NCBI RefSeq assembly: GCF_043497005.1
Contig: NZ_JBIEKE010000001.1
Coordinates: 930,001 to 994,000 of the forward strand
Origin: Halobacillus_A sp043497005
GTDB lineage: Bacteria; Bacillota; Bacilli; Bacillales; Halobacillaceae
Direction: 5' to 3'
DNA: 64,000 nucleotides
The notes under the pieces were generated by a model. That model saw only the letters and a program-made list of their open reading frames with translations. It was not told the origin of the DNA and ran no database searches. This document shows, piece by piece, positions 1 through 9,305 of the stretch. A program made the translations under genes and the position numbers. Position 1 is the stretch's first letter, and the number at the start of each line of letters is the position of its first letter.

Positions 1-553
1 CTTTTTCTGAGCGGACAATGATCCCAAGCATCGTCCACACCCATGATAAACTAAAAGAAAAAAATAGAATAATCAGGACGGCAAGGATGACTCCTGTAAA
101 GCCTGCTTCTGCACGAAAGCCTAAAATGTAGCCAAGTGTCACCATGATGGTAGCGGCAAGGGAATACCGCACGACATCGACGAGCAGCGCCCCTACCAAC
201 ACAGCAGGCTGCCAGATCGGCAGTGAACGAAAACGATCAAAGACGCCTTTTTCAATATCTTTATTTAAATCGAGTCCGGTATACATCGTAATCATTGCGA
301 CGGTCATGACTAAGATGCCCGGCAGAACAAAGTCTAAATATTCTCCTGTTGAGCCAGATATCGCGCCGCCGAATAAGTACGTAAACATTAATAGAAAGAT
401 AATCGGGAAGATCGTTACATCAAAAAGCTGCTCTGGAACATAGCGTATTCGTAATAAGGCCCGCCATGCAAAGGTTAGAGCGGCGTTCATCGGCGAAGCT
501 TTGGACGGGCGTTTCTCTAACGTGATAGATTTTTCTAATGAATTATTCTCCAC
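1..553 (-). CDS. ABC-2 type exporter permease (DrrB-like), partial
   Basis: Membrane subunit of an ATP-driven exporter; the C-terminal part lies outside the window. The minus-strand frame is open from a GTG at 553 to the window edge (about 184 codons). That GTG overlaps the end of the upstream ATPase gene, which implies translational coupling. After a polar start of about 25 residues it has hydrophobic segments separated by a conserved-looking stretch with KGVFDRFRSLPI, typical of DrrB/ABC-2 permeases. Substrate is unknown; drugs, lipids or peptides are all possible. An ATG 21 codons further in is a weaker start choice. Confidence 0.85.
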   Translation of the reverse strand, partial: MENNSLEKSITLEKRPSKASPMNAALTFAWRALLRIRYVPEQLFDVTIFPIIFLLMFTYLFGGAISGSTGEYLDFVLPGILVMTVAMITMYTGLDLNKDIEKGVFDRFRSLPIWQPAVLVGALLVDVVRYSLAATIMVTLGYILGFRAEAGFTGVILAVLIILFFSFSLSWVWTMLGIIVRSEK

Positions 554-1523
554 TTTCTTCCCCTCCTTCCTGTTTCGCCGGCTTTCCGGTAATTGTTAAA
601 AATACATCATCCAAACTTGGCTGCTGCATCGAGAAGTCTTTGACTGCGATCTGCTGGTTCGCCAATTCTCCAATCGCTTTTGCAGCTTTTGACTGGTCTT
701 TCATCGTAACGGAAATCGTTAAGCGACCGCGGTCCACTTCAGGTGCCTGGGTGAACATCCCTTCAAAAATGGATTCTGCTTTGTTTAAATCCACTTCGTC
801 TTCGAATTCAATCACCAGGCTTCGAACCCCAATCGATGATTTCAATTCTGAGCTCGTTCCTTCCGCAATTAGAACGCCGCGGTCAATGACACCGATAAGA
901 TCAGCAAGCTGATCGGCTTCTTCTAAGTATTGCGTCGTCAGAAATACAGTTGTTCCTTTTTTGACTAAGGCTCGAATGATCTCCCACACTTCGTTCCGGC
1001 TTCTTGGATCAAGGCCGGTGGTTGGTTCATCTAAAAAGAGCAGTTCTGGTGAAGTTACAATACTGGCGGCAATATCAATTCTTCTTCTCATTCCGCCGGA
1101 GTATTTCTTTACCTGCCGCTTCGCGGCATCTTGTAATTTAAAAGCGGCTAATAATTCATCGGCACGCTGTTTTGCTTCTTTGCGGGAAAAACCAACTAAC
1201 CTGCCGATGAATATTAAATTTTCCCGGCCGGAGAGTTCTTCATCCACTGAAGCAAACTGACCTGTCAAACTGATCGACTGCCTGACGTCATCCGCTTCTT
1301 TTGCCAGCTCATATCCCATGACTTTCGCCTGTCCTTCTGTTGGCTTCAGCAGTGTGGCCAGCATACGGATCATCGTCGTTTTCCCAGCTCCATTAGGCCC
1401 GAGGAAACCATAGACAATTCCCTTCGGTACCTTTAAGCTTATCCCATCTACAGCTCGTTCTTTTCCAAATGCTTTAACTAACTGATCGGCTTCTACTGCA
1501 TAGGTTGTGTTTGAATGTTCCAT
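543..1523 (-). CDS. ABC exporter ATP-binding protein (DrrA-like)
   Basis: Cytoplasmic ATPase of a two-gene exporter with the downstream permease at 1-553. It carries Walker A (GPNGAGKT), an ABC signature (YSGGMRRR), Walker B (LLFLDEPTTGLD) and a C-terminal DUF4162-like extension, giving 326 residues, usual for DrrA-type subunits. I start it at the ATG at 1523 because an AGGGAGG-type ribosome site sits just upstream; the open frame runs further, but those codons look non-coding. It overlaps the permease by about 11 bases. The substrate cannot be told from sequence. Confidence 0.93.
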   Translation of the reverse strand: MEHSNTTYAVEADQLVKAFGKERAVDGISLKVPKGIVYGFLGPNGAGKTTMIRMLATLLKPTEGQAKVMGYELAKEADDVRQSISLTGQFASVDEELSGRENLIFIGRLVGFSRKEAKQRADELLAAFKLQDAAKRQVKKYSGGMRRRIDIAASIVTSPELLFLDEPTTGLDPRSRNEVWEIIRALVKKGTTVFLTTQYLEEADQLADLIGVIDRGVLIAEGTSSELKSSIGVRSLVIEFEDEVDLNKAESIFEGMFTQAPEVDRGRLTISVTMKDQSKAAKAIGELANQQIAVKDFSMQQPSLDDVFLTITGKPAKQEGGEESGE

Positions 1524-1741
1524 TGAGATGACCTCCCTCTTTCCATTCCATTTTACCATAGGGCAGAAGTCTTGAGCTTTGTTTGTGTAAAAGGATGAAG
1601 CCCCTAGATTAAGGTTTATTTCAAATTGTATGTAGACCAAATATGGAGAATGAAAAAGAAAGAAATGAAGAATAGCAAGTAAACAAAAACGATAAATATA
1701 GGATAGAAGAAGAGGAAAAAATGAATTTTAAAGGAGATTTT

Positions 1742-1810
1742 GGTACCAGGTACAGAAGAGAGAGAAAGCTGTACCAGGTACCAGTGCTTTTATTCTGTGT
1801 ACCTGGTACA
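1742..1810. repeat. GGTACC-type inverted repeat, copy 1 (three half-sites)
   Basis: Three copies of a 13-14 bp GGTACC-based motif: 1742-1754 and 1770-1783 in one orientation and 1798-1810 inverted. The inner pair can form a hairpin. The same motif pair recurs at 28658, 42748, 52058 and 60298, so this is a dispersed repeat family. It lies just upstream of the SdpI-like gene. Confidence 0.85.
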
Positions 1811-1865
1811 ATAATGAGTGCAAAAATTGATTTTTTTACTTTTATGGTTCGGGAGGGGATATGAA

Positions 1866-2498
1866 GTGAGAAGGTACATGTATATTTGGTTTTTAATTGC
1901 TGTGAGCTTTGGGGTAAGTTTGTTTGTGCTCCCGTACTTGCCGGAGCAGGTCGCCATGCATTGGAATATCTATGGAGAGGCTGATCAATTTTGGAACAAA
2001 TCAATTGCCGTTTTCTTTATCCCGCTTTTAATGCTCGGAATGGCTGCTTTACTGGTTCTTCTGCCAAAGATTGATCCTAACAAAGCAAATTTTAAAAAGT
2101 TTTCAACCAGCTACCAAATGATTGTCCACGTCATCCTCGTATTCCTTTTTCTGCTGCACGTAGTGACACTTGGCTACAACTTAGGGTGGGCCATCGATAT
2201 ATCACTAGTGATCTTCCCTGCTGTGGGGTGTCTTTTTATCGTCTTAGGAATTTTTATGCCTCGTATTCAGCCTAATTATTTTATGGGCATTCGAACGCCC
2301 TGGACGTTGGCAGATGATAAAACGTGGAGAAAAACGCATGAACTAGGCGGCAAAGTGTTTGTCTTGGCAGGAGTATTAATATTGTTAGTTTCTTTCTTAC
2401 CTGGCTCATATAAATTGATTAGTTTCCTCGTTATTATAATCATTATGATCTTCCTATTAATGATCTCTTCTTATAGATATTTTAAGAAATCTGAATAA
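1866..2498 (+). CDS. SdpI-family (DUF1648) integral membrane protein
   Basis: Membrane protein of about 210 residues with six or so hydrophobic segments. The N-terminal part has the DUF1648 pattern (LPEQVAMHWNIYGEAD) and the C-terminal half the SdpI signature (NYFMGIRTPWTL...W..TH). In Bacillus subtilis SdpI gives immunity to the SdpC toxin and helps relay signal to the SdpR repressor; many relatives have no known toxin. I start at GTG 1866 because GGGAGGGG lies at the right spacing; ATG 1878 is possible. No SdpR-like gene or toxin gene is adjacent. A weak hairpin terminator follows. Confidence 0.85.
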   Translation: MRRYMYIWFLIAVSFGVSLFVLPYLPEQVAMHWNIYGEADQFWNKSIAVFFIPLLMLGMAALLVLLPKIDPNKANFKKFSTSYQMIVHVILVFLFLLHVVTLGYNLGWAIDISLVIFPAVGCLFIVLGIFMPRIQPNYFMGIRTPWTLADDKTWRKTHELGGKVFVLAGVLILLVSFLPGSYKLISFLVIIIIMIFLLMISSYRYFKKSE

Positions 2499-2547
2499 AC
2501 CATACAAAGAAAAGAATTGAAAAAGTTACAGCTAAAGGATACGTGAC

Positions 2548-2586
2548 AAAAGGGTTCAGCCTTAAAACAGCTGGCCCTTTTCTTTT
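2548..2586 (+). terminator. Probable rho-independent terminator
   Basis: Imperfect hairpin (AAAAGGG/CCCTTTT outer stem, CAGC/GCTG inner stem) followed by TTTTCTTTT, 50 bases after the SdpI-like gene. Confidence 0.6.
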
Positions 2587-2885
2587 CATCCAATTGTTTA
2601 TCTATCACTTAAATGTCTACATAAGTATTTCCCCGAAAGGTGTATACGATAATTAAATGAACAGTTGTAATTTAACGAATACTCAATTGAAATTAAGAAC
2701 AAATTTGCTTACAACTACTGGACAAAATTGGATAAGTAATGGTTTTCATACCAAATATTAAAATTTAATATAACATTTAATGGCTTTTTTTGAAGAGGGG
2801 GAGTGAATTATAACGCCAATCCTGTCGGAGAGTAATCTTAACAAGACGGTATAAAAGAGTTCCGATCTGTAAGTTTACCAACCAG

Positions 2886-3617
2886 TTAGTGTTTTATTGG
2901 TGGAATAGTTATATCACTTTCCTCTTGCAGAGAGATATGCAACTCCCGTTTATTATTTATTGAAGCAAAAAAAACATCCTTTCGATCAATAATACCTTGT
3001 AGGGATAACTGTTGTTCTATCCATTCTTCGTTAAGACTAAATTTGTTTAGGACATCTGAATAAATGGCACCTTCTAAAATAACAGGATAAGATATCGAAG
3101 AAGTTGTTTTTACAATCTTCATATCATCTAACGTAACTGATTTTTTTTGGGGTTTTTTTAACACGCTTAAGTTCCCGTTTGCTTCGATAATGGCTGTTTC
3201 AACTTCACTAATATCAAAAACATCTTTTTCCCTAAGCATTTGAAGTATATTATCAATAGAATATCGGATTTTTTTTAGGTTTTTATTAAGAAATTTTCCA
3301 TTTTGAATAATAAAAGTAGGTTCAAATGTAAGTAATCTACCTATCGTTCTATTTGAAATTTTCCATTTTGCCACAACCTTTTGGAGACTTCCGATACCAA
3401 TTAAAGCAATGACAGTCGGGACATGTTTAATATCAGGGTCTGCGATATCGGCTCCAACAACAGCTCCTAATGTGACAATAATTAAAAAGTCAAAAATGGG
3501 CAATTCCCCAATGGCACGCTTTCCCATAAATAGGGTGATAAACAACAACAAGGGCAAAACAGTAATTATTCTTCCAAGAACCAAAAGTATTTCTTTCATA
3601 AATTCAAGCATTTTCAC
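2886..3617 (-). CDS. DUF421 (YetF-type) membrane protein
   Basis: Predicted membrane protein of 243 residues: three N-terminal hydrophobic segments, then a cytoplasmic DUF421 domain with the FEPTFIIQNGKFLNKNLKK region and a variable tail. Relatives include B. subtilis YetF and the 2Duf protein, a DUF421 member linked to spore wet-heat resistance. Its place beside a germination operon fits a spore inner-membrane role, but that is inference. Start is GTG 3617, with ATG 3611 as alternative; AGGAAGTG lies just upstream. It is separated from the ger genes by about 650 bases, so it is not clearly in their operon. Confidence 0.85.
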   Translation of the reverse strand: MKMLEFMKEILLVLGRIITVLPLLLFITLFMGKRAIGELPIFDFLIIVTLGAVVGADIADPDIKHVPTVIALIGIGSLQKVVAKWKISNRTIGRLLTFEPTFIIQNGKFLNKNLKKIRYSIDNILQMLREKDVFDISEVETAIIEANGNLSVLKKPQKKSVTLDDMKIVKTTSSISYPVILEGAIYSDVLNKFSLNEEWIEQQLSLQGIIDRKDVFFASINNKRELHISLQEESDITIPPIKH

Positions 3618-4021
3618 ACCACTTCCTGAACTATTTAATGTACAAAAATAGCTTATTGGATATATTTAGCTAAGCTGATAATGGAATGGTTTATAAGGTA
3701 AATAGATTGTTTAGGCGAATTAAAGTCTTCTAAGGTTCATTTGTGATATCGTGACTTTTATATAACTCTTAGTATTAGTTGCACTATTATCTTCCCAGGA
3801 ATTACTACAACTCACTATCATCTTCTCCAAGACTTTAACGATGAATACCATTCATAATAATTAAAACCATGAGACTCATTAGAAGAAGGATTTTAATACT
3901 TCCTATGTTCGATGTGCATCTTACTAACAATAATTTTCAAACTATACTGAAAAATCCTTTCATTATCTCCAATTTTACGATAATAGAGCTTTTTATGTAA
4001 TGGGAATACACTTTCAGAGAC
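3618..4021. other. Non-coding gap, nothing recognised
   Basis: AT-rich stretch between the DUF421 gene and the mazG relic. I found no plausible small gene, RNA gene or strong hairpin. Confidence 0.5.
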
Positions 4022-4217
4022 CAGAGGATGGTCTGAGTTAGCTTTGTTTAGATGAGGAAACAGGGGAGGAGCGGGCCATAAGGTCCCTTGAGATAGGAAG
4101 TGACCGTCCAGACGAAAAGTATGAGTCTTATGTGAAAAATATACAGAAATTATTGGAAGAGTTAGAATATGTAGTAGGAAAGCTTATATTTATTGCGAAT
4201 CAGTATGATATTCCCCA
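4022..4217 (+). pseudogene. Decayed duplicate of the MazG-like gene
   Basis: This stretch is clearly similar at the DNA level to codons of the intact MazG-like gene at 8976-9305. Shared runs include CAGAGGATGGTCTGAGTTAG and a GAGGAAACAGGGGA block, followed by matching but drifting sequence to about 4217. About 20 bases are missing after the first block, the frame is broken, and no start codon or ribosome site remains. It is in the same orientation as the intact copy, so the two direct copies bracket the ger operon and the LOG gene. It is most likely a dead relic of a duplication. Confidence 0.85.
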
Positions 4218-4263
4218 AACGCAAACATCAACGTATGCATTTGGGGATGAAGGATAAGAAAAT

Positions 4264-5409
4264 CTAATTTTTAGATCCTGCTGCTCCGCCACTGCTGATT
4301 TTTATCTCAACGTCATAGGTGATAGAGGCCTGTGCAAAGTATTGATCCCAATCCGCTTTGATTTTTTCCCATTCTTTCGGATATTTGATTCTAAATGATT
4401 CACTAAACTCGGCCACATCCGTCTTATACTCCTGTTGAGCCTTATTCATAGCTTGTTCCATTAAATCTTTGACTTTGTCTTCAGTCAAACGTTCCACTTC
4501 TTCCAGTTTTTCTTCTTTAAAGGAGTTACCAGGATAGGTCCAATCTTCAGATATCCAGCCCTCTGACTTAATTTTAACGTGGAAAGAAGCTGTGTCGTTT
4601 TCCCATTGGGGAGTGATCGTAGAATGCAAGGATTGGAGCTCATAAATGATTACATCTTTGTTTTCATTGAATACTTTTACAAGCCCTCCTTCTCCATTTC
4701 CTGTAACCCAGTTTACTCCTTCAACCTCCTCCTTATTTAAAAAGCCAATCAGCTTTTGTTCATGTCCTTTAATCACACCGGCTCCATTCATTTTTATTTT
4801 TCCATCGATAACATCGATATTCTGCAACAGGAAGCTTGAATTGCTGGTGAGTTTAGCCGCTACATCTCCAACTCTCATGCTTTTAACTAAGCCCATAGTA
4901 CGTGCTCGGTTGGTCTCGATTCCTTCGATATGTGTACTAGGAATATCCTCGTTGCCTTTTACTTCCAAAATACTTTGAGCTTCCCCGCTTGTTACATAGA
5001 CAGTTGGACTCATTCTGGACACGTTATCCCTGAAAACCTGGTTAAGAAGATTGCTCATCTTATATTCTTGAGCAATACTTTCATTAAGTATGAGTACTTT
5101 TAAGTGTTGAGCAAAGATTGGATTTGCTAATTCTAATGATAGGTTTCTTATAATCTCGTGGACAGCACTGCCTGTTAAAGATACATTCTGAAAAGCAGGT
5201 TGGACAGTAGAAGAATCAGAATTACTTTCAGAACTCGCAATTTGACTCGTATATTTAATCGGTTCCTCGTCATTCTCGGATTTATCAATACCCATCCCCA
5301 TTACAATGGAAAGTTCATCAATATCAGAACTGTCCCAGCATCCGGTCAGAACGGCAAATAAACAACTTGTCAGGAGGAGGTAGCTGATTTTATTGCTAAT
5401 TTTTTTCAC
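4264..5409 (-). CDS. Spore germinant receptor C subunit, Ger(x)C lipoprotein
   Basis: Lipoprotein subunit of a nutrient germinant receptor in the spore inner membrane. The signal peptide ends in a lipobox (LTGC, then WDSSDIDE), as in GerAC/GerBC proteins, and the 381-residue length is normal. It is the third gene of a gerA-gerB-gerC operon and overlaps gerB by 14 bases. The only near start in a good place is GTG 5409, whose ribosome site (AAGAAGG) is very close, so coupled translation from gerB is likely. Germinant identity cannot be read from sequence. Confidence 0.93.
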   Translation of the reverse strand: MKKISNKISYLLLTSCLFAVLTGCWDSSDIDELSIVMGMGIDKSENDEEPIKYTSQIASSESNSDSSTVQPAFQNVSLTGSAVHEIIRNLSLELANPIFAQHLKVLILNESIAQEYKMSNLLNQVFRDNVSRMSPTVYVTSGEAQSILEVKGNEDIPSTHIEGIETNRARTMGLVKSMRVGDVAAKLTSNSSFLLQNIDVIDGKIKMNGAGVIKGHEQKLIGFLNKEEVEGVNWVTGNGEGGLVKVFNENKDVIIYELQSLHSTITPQWENDTASFHVKIKSEGWISEDWTYPGNSFKEEKLEEVERLTEDKVKDLMEQAMNKAQQEYKTDVAEFSESFRIKYPKEWEKIKADWDQYFAQASITYDVEIKISSGGAAGSKN

Positions 5410-6502
5410 CTTCTTTTAACCCCGCCATCCATGATATCCCTAGTAAAATAGCAGGGATAATCATAGCGAAGACGAAACTTACATAACCAATCATCGTTCC
5501 CATATCGGATATTTGATTAAGACTTTTCGGTATTAAGGAAATAATATAGATGACTGGAAGAAGAGAATAGGTTATTTTTTTAAAATCTACATTTAATATA
5601 TGGGAGAGCCCAATGGCAGCAATGTAATGACAAACGATATAAGTAAAGAAGATTTGAATCAGCCAAACGACCAAAAACATCGACTCAAATCGCTCGAAAA
5701 TTATTCCGGTATATTCATATTGCTGAACTAGTGTAAAGGTTGGCCAAGTTTCTACCTTAATACGGTCGACAGATAGCGCTCCGGTCACTACTATGATGGT
5801 GACCAAATAGAGAACAATAGGAATTCCTATCCCCCATCCAATGACTCTTTTGGCGTGTGCAGGAGTTTTCATAAAGGCCACCCAAACGAGCAAGAACTCA
5901 ACACCGCTATTTGTTAACAAGGTAGGCGTAATTCCCTTTAATGCAGGGATAACTCCTAGTCCAAGTACTGGACGGATATTATCTAGATCAAACACTTTAA
6001 AACCCAGTAATATTATTGTTAAAAAGATAAGAATAGTAATGGGAAATAGAAATTCAAAAAGTCGAACAATGGGATTAATTCCTCCTACCAGTAAATAAGT
6101 CCCGACCCACATCATAGAAATCATCAATACAGAGAGAGGTGTGTCTTCTAATAAATGGAATTTAGTTAGCTCAGACATTGACCGAATTTCAAAACTGGCC
6201 AAAGTGATTACATAGATGATAAAAATGAGACTGATTATAGTTCCCAGCCATTTTCCAATAATGATTTGATTAAATTGAAAAAACGTTTTTTGAGGAAAGC
6301 GAAGACTCAAAGTTATAATGATAAATGCTGAGAATATAGTAATTCCCCCGCCCATTAGAATGGATATCCACATATCAGGGGTGCCAACTTTTTCAGCTAA
6401 AGTCCGAGGCAGCGTAAAGATACCTACAGCTACAAGAGTCGAACCTACCAACGCAATCGTTTGAGGAGTCGTTATTTCGTTAGTGCCTCTATTCAAACGC
6501 AC
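5396..6502 (-). CDS. Spore germinant receptor B subunit, GerB permease
   Basis: Integral membrane subunit of the germinant receptor, 368 residues with about ten hydrophobic segments, of the spore germination permease family related to amino-acid/polyamine transporters. The start (ITTPQTIALVGSTLVAVGIFTLPR) is the usual beginning of GerB proteins, and IGWGIGIPIVLYLV is also typical. In this family the B subunit binds the nutrient. The gene starts 7 bases after gerA and overlaps gerC, so the three are one transcript. Expression in the forespore under sigma G is expected from the family; I could not identify a clear sigma G promoter. Confidence 0.94.
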   Translation of the reverse strand: MRLNRGTNEITTPQTIALVGSTLVAVGIFTLPRTLAEKVGTPDMWISILMGGGITIFSAFIIITLSLRFPQKTFFQFNQIIIGKWLGTIISLIFIIYVITLASFEIRSMSELTKFHLLEDTPLSVLMISMMWVGTYLLVGGINPIVRLFEFLFPITILIFLTIILLGFKVFDLDNIRPVLGLGVIPALKGITPTLLTNSGVEFLLVWVAFMKTPAHAKRVIGWGIGIPIVLYLVTIIVVTGALSVDRIKVETWPTFTLVQQYEYTGIIFERFESMFLVVWLIQIFFTYIVCHYIAAIGLSHILNVDFKKITYSLLPVIYIISLIPKSLNQISDMGTMIGYVSFVFAMIIPAILLGISWMAGLKEGEKN

Positions 6503-6509
6503 TCCCTCC

Positions 6510-8159
6510 TTATCTATTTCTTCTGCGCATCAAATCTTTAGGGAAGAGCTCTTTTGGTCTTTGTTTCATCGTAAAAAGGGGAAGCCTGAAAATAAAATCC
6601 TTTAAGTCATTTACACTATATAATGTACCGGGAGTCACATAAGGCACTCCAAAACTTCTAAGTTTAACTACGTGTATACATAAAGCTAGAAAGAATAAAA
6701 TGATCCCGTACAACCCTAGAACTGCTGCAGAAAACATGGCTAAAAAGCGAAGCATCCGCAGGGCGATACCAGCTCCATATTGGGGAGAAACAAAGGAAGC
6801 AATCGCAGTTGTGGCCACGACGATAACCATAATTGGACTCACTAGTCCCGCCTGAACAGCAGCTTCACCTATGATAAGGGCCCCTACTAAGCCAACGGTT
6901 TGGCCGACTGGACTGGGCAGCCGAAGCCCGGCCTCCCTCAGCATTTCAATTGCCACTTCCATAATTAAGGCTTCTATGATCGTTGGAAAGGGGACTCCAT
7001 CTCTAGTACTAGCGATAGCAAGGGCAAGTTCTGTTGGGATCAAGCCTTGATGAAAAGAAACAAAAGCAATATAAAAAGAAGGCAGAAATATACTAATCAT
7101 AGCAGCGCCATAACGCAGCATACGGATTAGAGACATGGACAACCATCTCTCATAATAATCTTCCGGGGACTGCAGCATCATGGAAAAGGTTGTAGGGAGG
7201 ATGAGAGCGAACGGAGTCCCATCCAATAAAATACTAACTCTTCCTTCTAATAAACCACCCATGACTCGATCAGGACGCTCTGTCGATTGAACCTGGGGAA
7301 ATAATGAAAGATAATTATCTTCAATGAGCTGTTCTATATATCCAGATTCTGGTGCATCATCTAAATCAATGTTATTAATTCTTTCTTTTACCTCTTCCAC
7401 TAACGACTCGTTAGCCACATCTTTAAGATATACGACTACGAGTTTTCTCTTCGTGCGTTCTCCTACTTCGAAATCAAGCATCGTAAGGTTAGGGTCGTTT
7501 GTAAGTCTTCGTAAAATCGAGGTATTATCTCTTAAGTTTTCTATAAAACCAAGTCTCGGTCCTCTAACCAATCCTTCCGTTACAGGTTCCTCAATAGCTC
7601 GAGTTTTCCATCCTTTCACTCCCAACACAATAGCTGTATTTAAACCATCAATAATTAAAAGGGCTGATCCCGAAAGAAGTTCCTTTAAACTCGTTTGGAA
7701 GTCATCTGCTTCTTTAACGTCAGTGATTCCAATTACATGATTAAATAAATAATCTTTTACGTTTGCTTTTTTTAGCTTTTCAAATGAATGTTTGCTTGAA
7801 ACTGGCTTCATCAAAGGCAGAAATATACTTTCTTGTAAGGATTGTTTATCTACCAAACCATCTATATGAATCAGGGCACTATCTCGTCCTTCAAAACCAA
7901 GTTTAAACCTGCGAATCGTCACATCCGAATTATTCCCAATTGATGTGTTAATATGTTCCAAGTTGCAGGATAACTCGGAAGATATCATGACTTGTTTTTT
8001 CTCTTCACATGTAGTTGACCGTTTTCTCGGACGGTTGACATTTTTCCTTAGCTCCGTAAGTTTATGAAAACAAATTGAAAATATTAATGGAACCACTAGA
8101 ATCGTCAAGGCACCCATATACACATCTGTACGTGAAAAAAAAGAAAGAATTGTATCCAT
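6510..8159 (-). CDS. Spore germinant receptor A subunit, GerA family
   Basis: Receptor A subunit of 549 residues. It has the soluble N-terminal domain (IGNNSDVTIRRFKLGFEGR) followed by the conserved membrane part (PDRVMGGLLEGRVSILLDGT, then several transmembrane segments with GAAMISIFLPSFYIA). It is longer than the roughly 480 residues common in the family because it begins with an extra hydrophobic segment at about residues 15-32. Start ATG 8159 has a GGAGAGGG ribosome site. First gene of the ger operon; the LOG gene upstream ends in its own terminator. Confidence 0.94.
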   Translation of the reverse strand: MDTILSFFSRTDVYMGALTILVVPLIFSICFHKLTELRKNVNRPRKRSTTCEEKKQVMISSELSCNLEHINTSIGNNSDVTIRRFKLGFEGRDSALIHIDGLVDKQSLQESIFLPLMKPVSSKHSFEKLKKANVKDYLFNHVIGITDVKEADDFQTSLKELLSGSALLIIDGLNTAIVLGVKGWKTRAIEEPVTEGLVRGPRLGFIENLRDNTSILRRLTNDPNLTMLDFEVGERTKRKLVVVYLKDVANESLVEEVKERINNIDLDDAPESGYIEQLIEDNYLSLFPQVQSTERPDRVMGGLLEGRVSILLDGTPFALILPTTFSMMLQSPEDYYERWLSMSLIRMLRYGAAMISIFLPSFYIAFVSFHQGLIPTELALAIASTRDGVPFPTIIEALIMEVAIEMLREAGLRLPSPVGQTVGLVGALIIGEAAVQAGLVSPIMVIVVATTAIASFVSPQYGAGIALRMLRFLAMFSAAVLGLYGIILFFLALCIHVVKLRSFGVPYVTPGTLYSVNDLKDFIFRLPLFTMKQRPKELFPKDLMRRRNR

Positions 8160-8273
8160 TTTATCCCTCTCCTTATGAATAAGATCCCCCGAAAATTCCC
8201 TGATTATCCTTAAGCATTTTAAAAATCGAGAGCGATTATGAAGTTAAGAAATTCTGTCGTAATTATTCTAAAA

Positions 8274-8303
8274 AAACACAGACCAAAAATTTAGTCTGTG
8301 TTT
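8274..8303 (-). terminator. Rho-independent terminator of the LOG gene
   Basis: Perfect 9-bp stem (AACACAGAC/GTCTGTGTT) with a 10-base loop, followed on the minus strand by a run of seven T. It begins 4 bases after the LOG stop codon and separates that gene from the ger operon. Confidence 0.9.
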
Positions 8304-8306
8304 GCA

Positions 8307-8891
8307 TTACGTCTCATTTTTAGAAGTAATATAAGTCTTTACTTTTGGGGGTTCATAGAAATAGAGTTGGTTTAATAAACGAGCTGGGTCCGGGTCTGAT
8401 AAAGCTATGGAAAGATACTTTTCATTTAGAAATTGCTCATTACTCATGTGTTTCATAAAATCTAAAAGAGGATCAAAATAACGATTAATATTCAGAAGGC
8501 CGCATGGCTTTTGGTGAAGTCCTAATTGAGCCCAAGTAAAGGTTTCTAAGTATTCTTCCATCGTTCCTGGCCCACCTGGTAAAGTAATAAATCCATCAGC
8601 TAGATCTGACATTTTGGTTTTTCTTTCATGCATAGATCCAACAACAATCAGTTCAGTTAGGTGTTTATGTGCGATTTCCCTCTTTTCTAGAAAGTCGGGC
8701 ATTACACCAATCACGTGTCCGCCTTCCTTTAAGATCGTATCTGCCAAGGCTCCCATTATACCTACACTTGCGCCGCCATAAACGAGAGTGATCCCTCTTT
8801 TAACCATCTCTTTTCCGAGCTGTTCTGCCCCTTCTATATAAGAGTCAGAGGCGCCGGGGCTTGACCCGCAGAATACAGCTATTCTTTTCAT
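8307..8891 (-). CDS. LOG family protein (nucleoside 5'-monophosphate phosphoribohydrolase-like)
   Basis: Cytosolic enzyme of 194 residues with the Rossmann-like start MKRIAVFCGSS and the LOG signature PGGPGTMEE. Family members split base from (cytokinin-type) nucleoside 5'-monophosphates; B. subtilis YvdD is a relative. The physiological substrate in Bacillaceae is not settled. I start at ATG 8891 because AGGAGGG stands just upstream; an upstream in-frame ATG has no ribosome site. It ends in a strong terminator, so it is monocistronic. Confidence 0.9.
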   Translation of the reverse strand: MKRIAVFCGSSPGASDSYIEGAEQLGKEMVKRGITLVYGGASVGIMGALADTILKEGGHVIGVMPDFLEKREIAHKHLTELIVVGSMHERKTKMSDLADGFITLPGGPGTMEEYLETFTWAQLGLHQKPCGLLNINRYFDPLLDFMKHMSNEQFLNEKYLSIALSDPDPARLLNQLYFYEPPKVKTYITSKNET

Positions 8892-8975
8892 TTTATCCCT
8901 CCTAAATTCACCATGTGTATTATACAAAACTTAGAATCCTTTGTTAAACTATCTCTAATGTAAGGAGGAGTTAAA

Positions 8976-9305
8976 ATGGATGTTACTGAATTTCAACAAT
9001 GGATCAAAGAATATTATGAAAACAGAGGATGGTCTGAGTTAGATATCTTTATTCGAATCGGTTTTTTAGCTGAGGAAACAGGGGAGGTAGCCCGTGCCAT
9101 AAGATCCCTTGAGATAGGGAGAGATCGTCCAGACGAAAAGGAGGAGTCTTATGCCAATAACAAACAAGAGTTAACAGAAGAATTAGGGGATGTGTTAGGA
9201 AACCTCATCATTATAGCGAATAAATATGACATTCCCTTAGAAGAAGTATTCCAAGCACACCAAGAAAAACTTTCAAAACGATATAAAAATAGAAACACAC
9301 AATAG
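8976..9305 (+). CDS. MazG-like nucleotide pyrophosphohydrolase
   Basis: Small all-alpha NTP pyrophosphohydrolase of 109 residues. It shows the metal-binding EExxE motif (EETGE at about residues 33-37) and the second EELGD motif near residue 70, as in the MazG/dUTPase superfamily. Such enzymes remove aberrant nucleotides; the substrate here is unknown. Start ATG 8976 follows TAAGGAGGAG. A degenerate copy lies at 4022-4217 in the same orientation. Confidence 0.92.
   Translation: MDVTEFQQWIKEYYENRGWSELDIFIRIGFLAEETGEVARAIRSLEIGRDRPDEKEESYANNKQELTEELGDVLGNLIIIANKYDIPLEEVFQAHQEKLSKRYKNRNTQ

Noticed and set aside
1621..2004. Minus-strand open frame of 127 codons
   Set aside because: It overlaps the SdpI-like gene and the repeat and shows low-complexity, unnatural composition.
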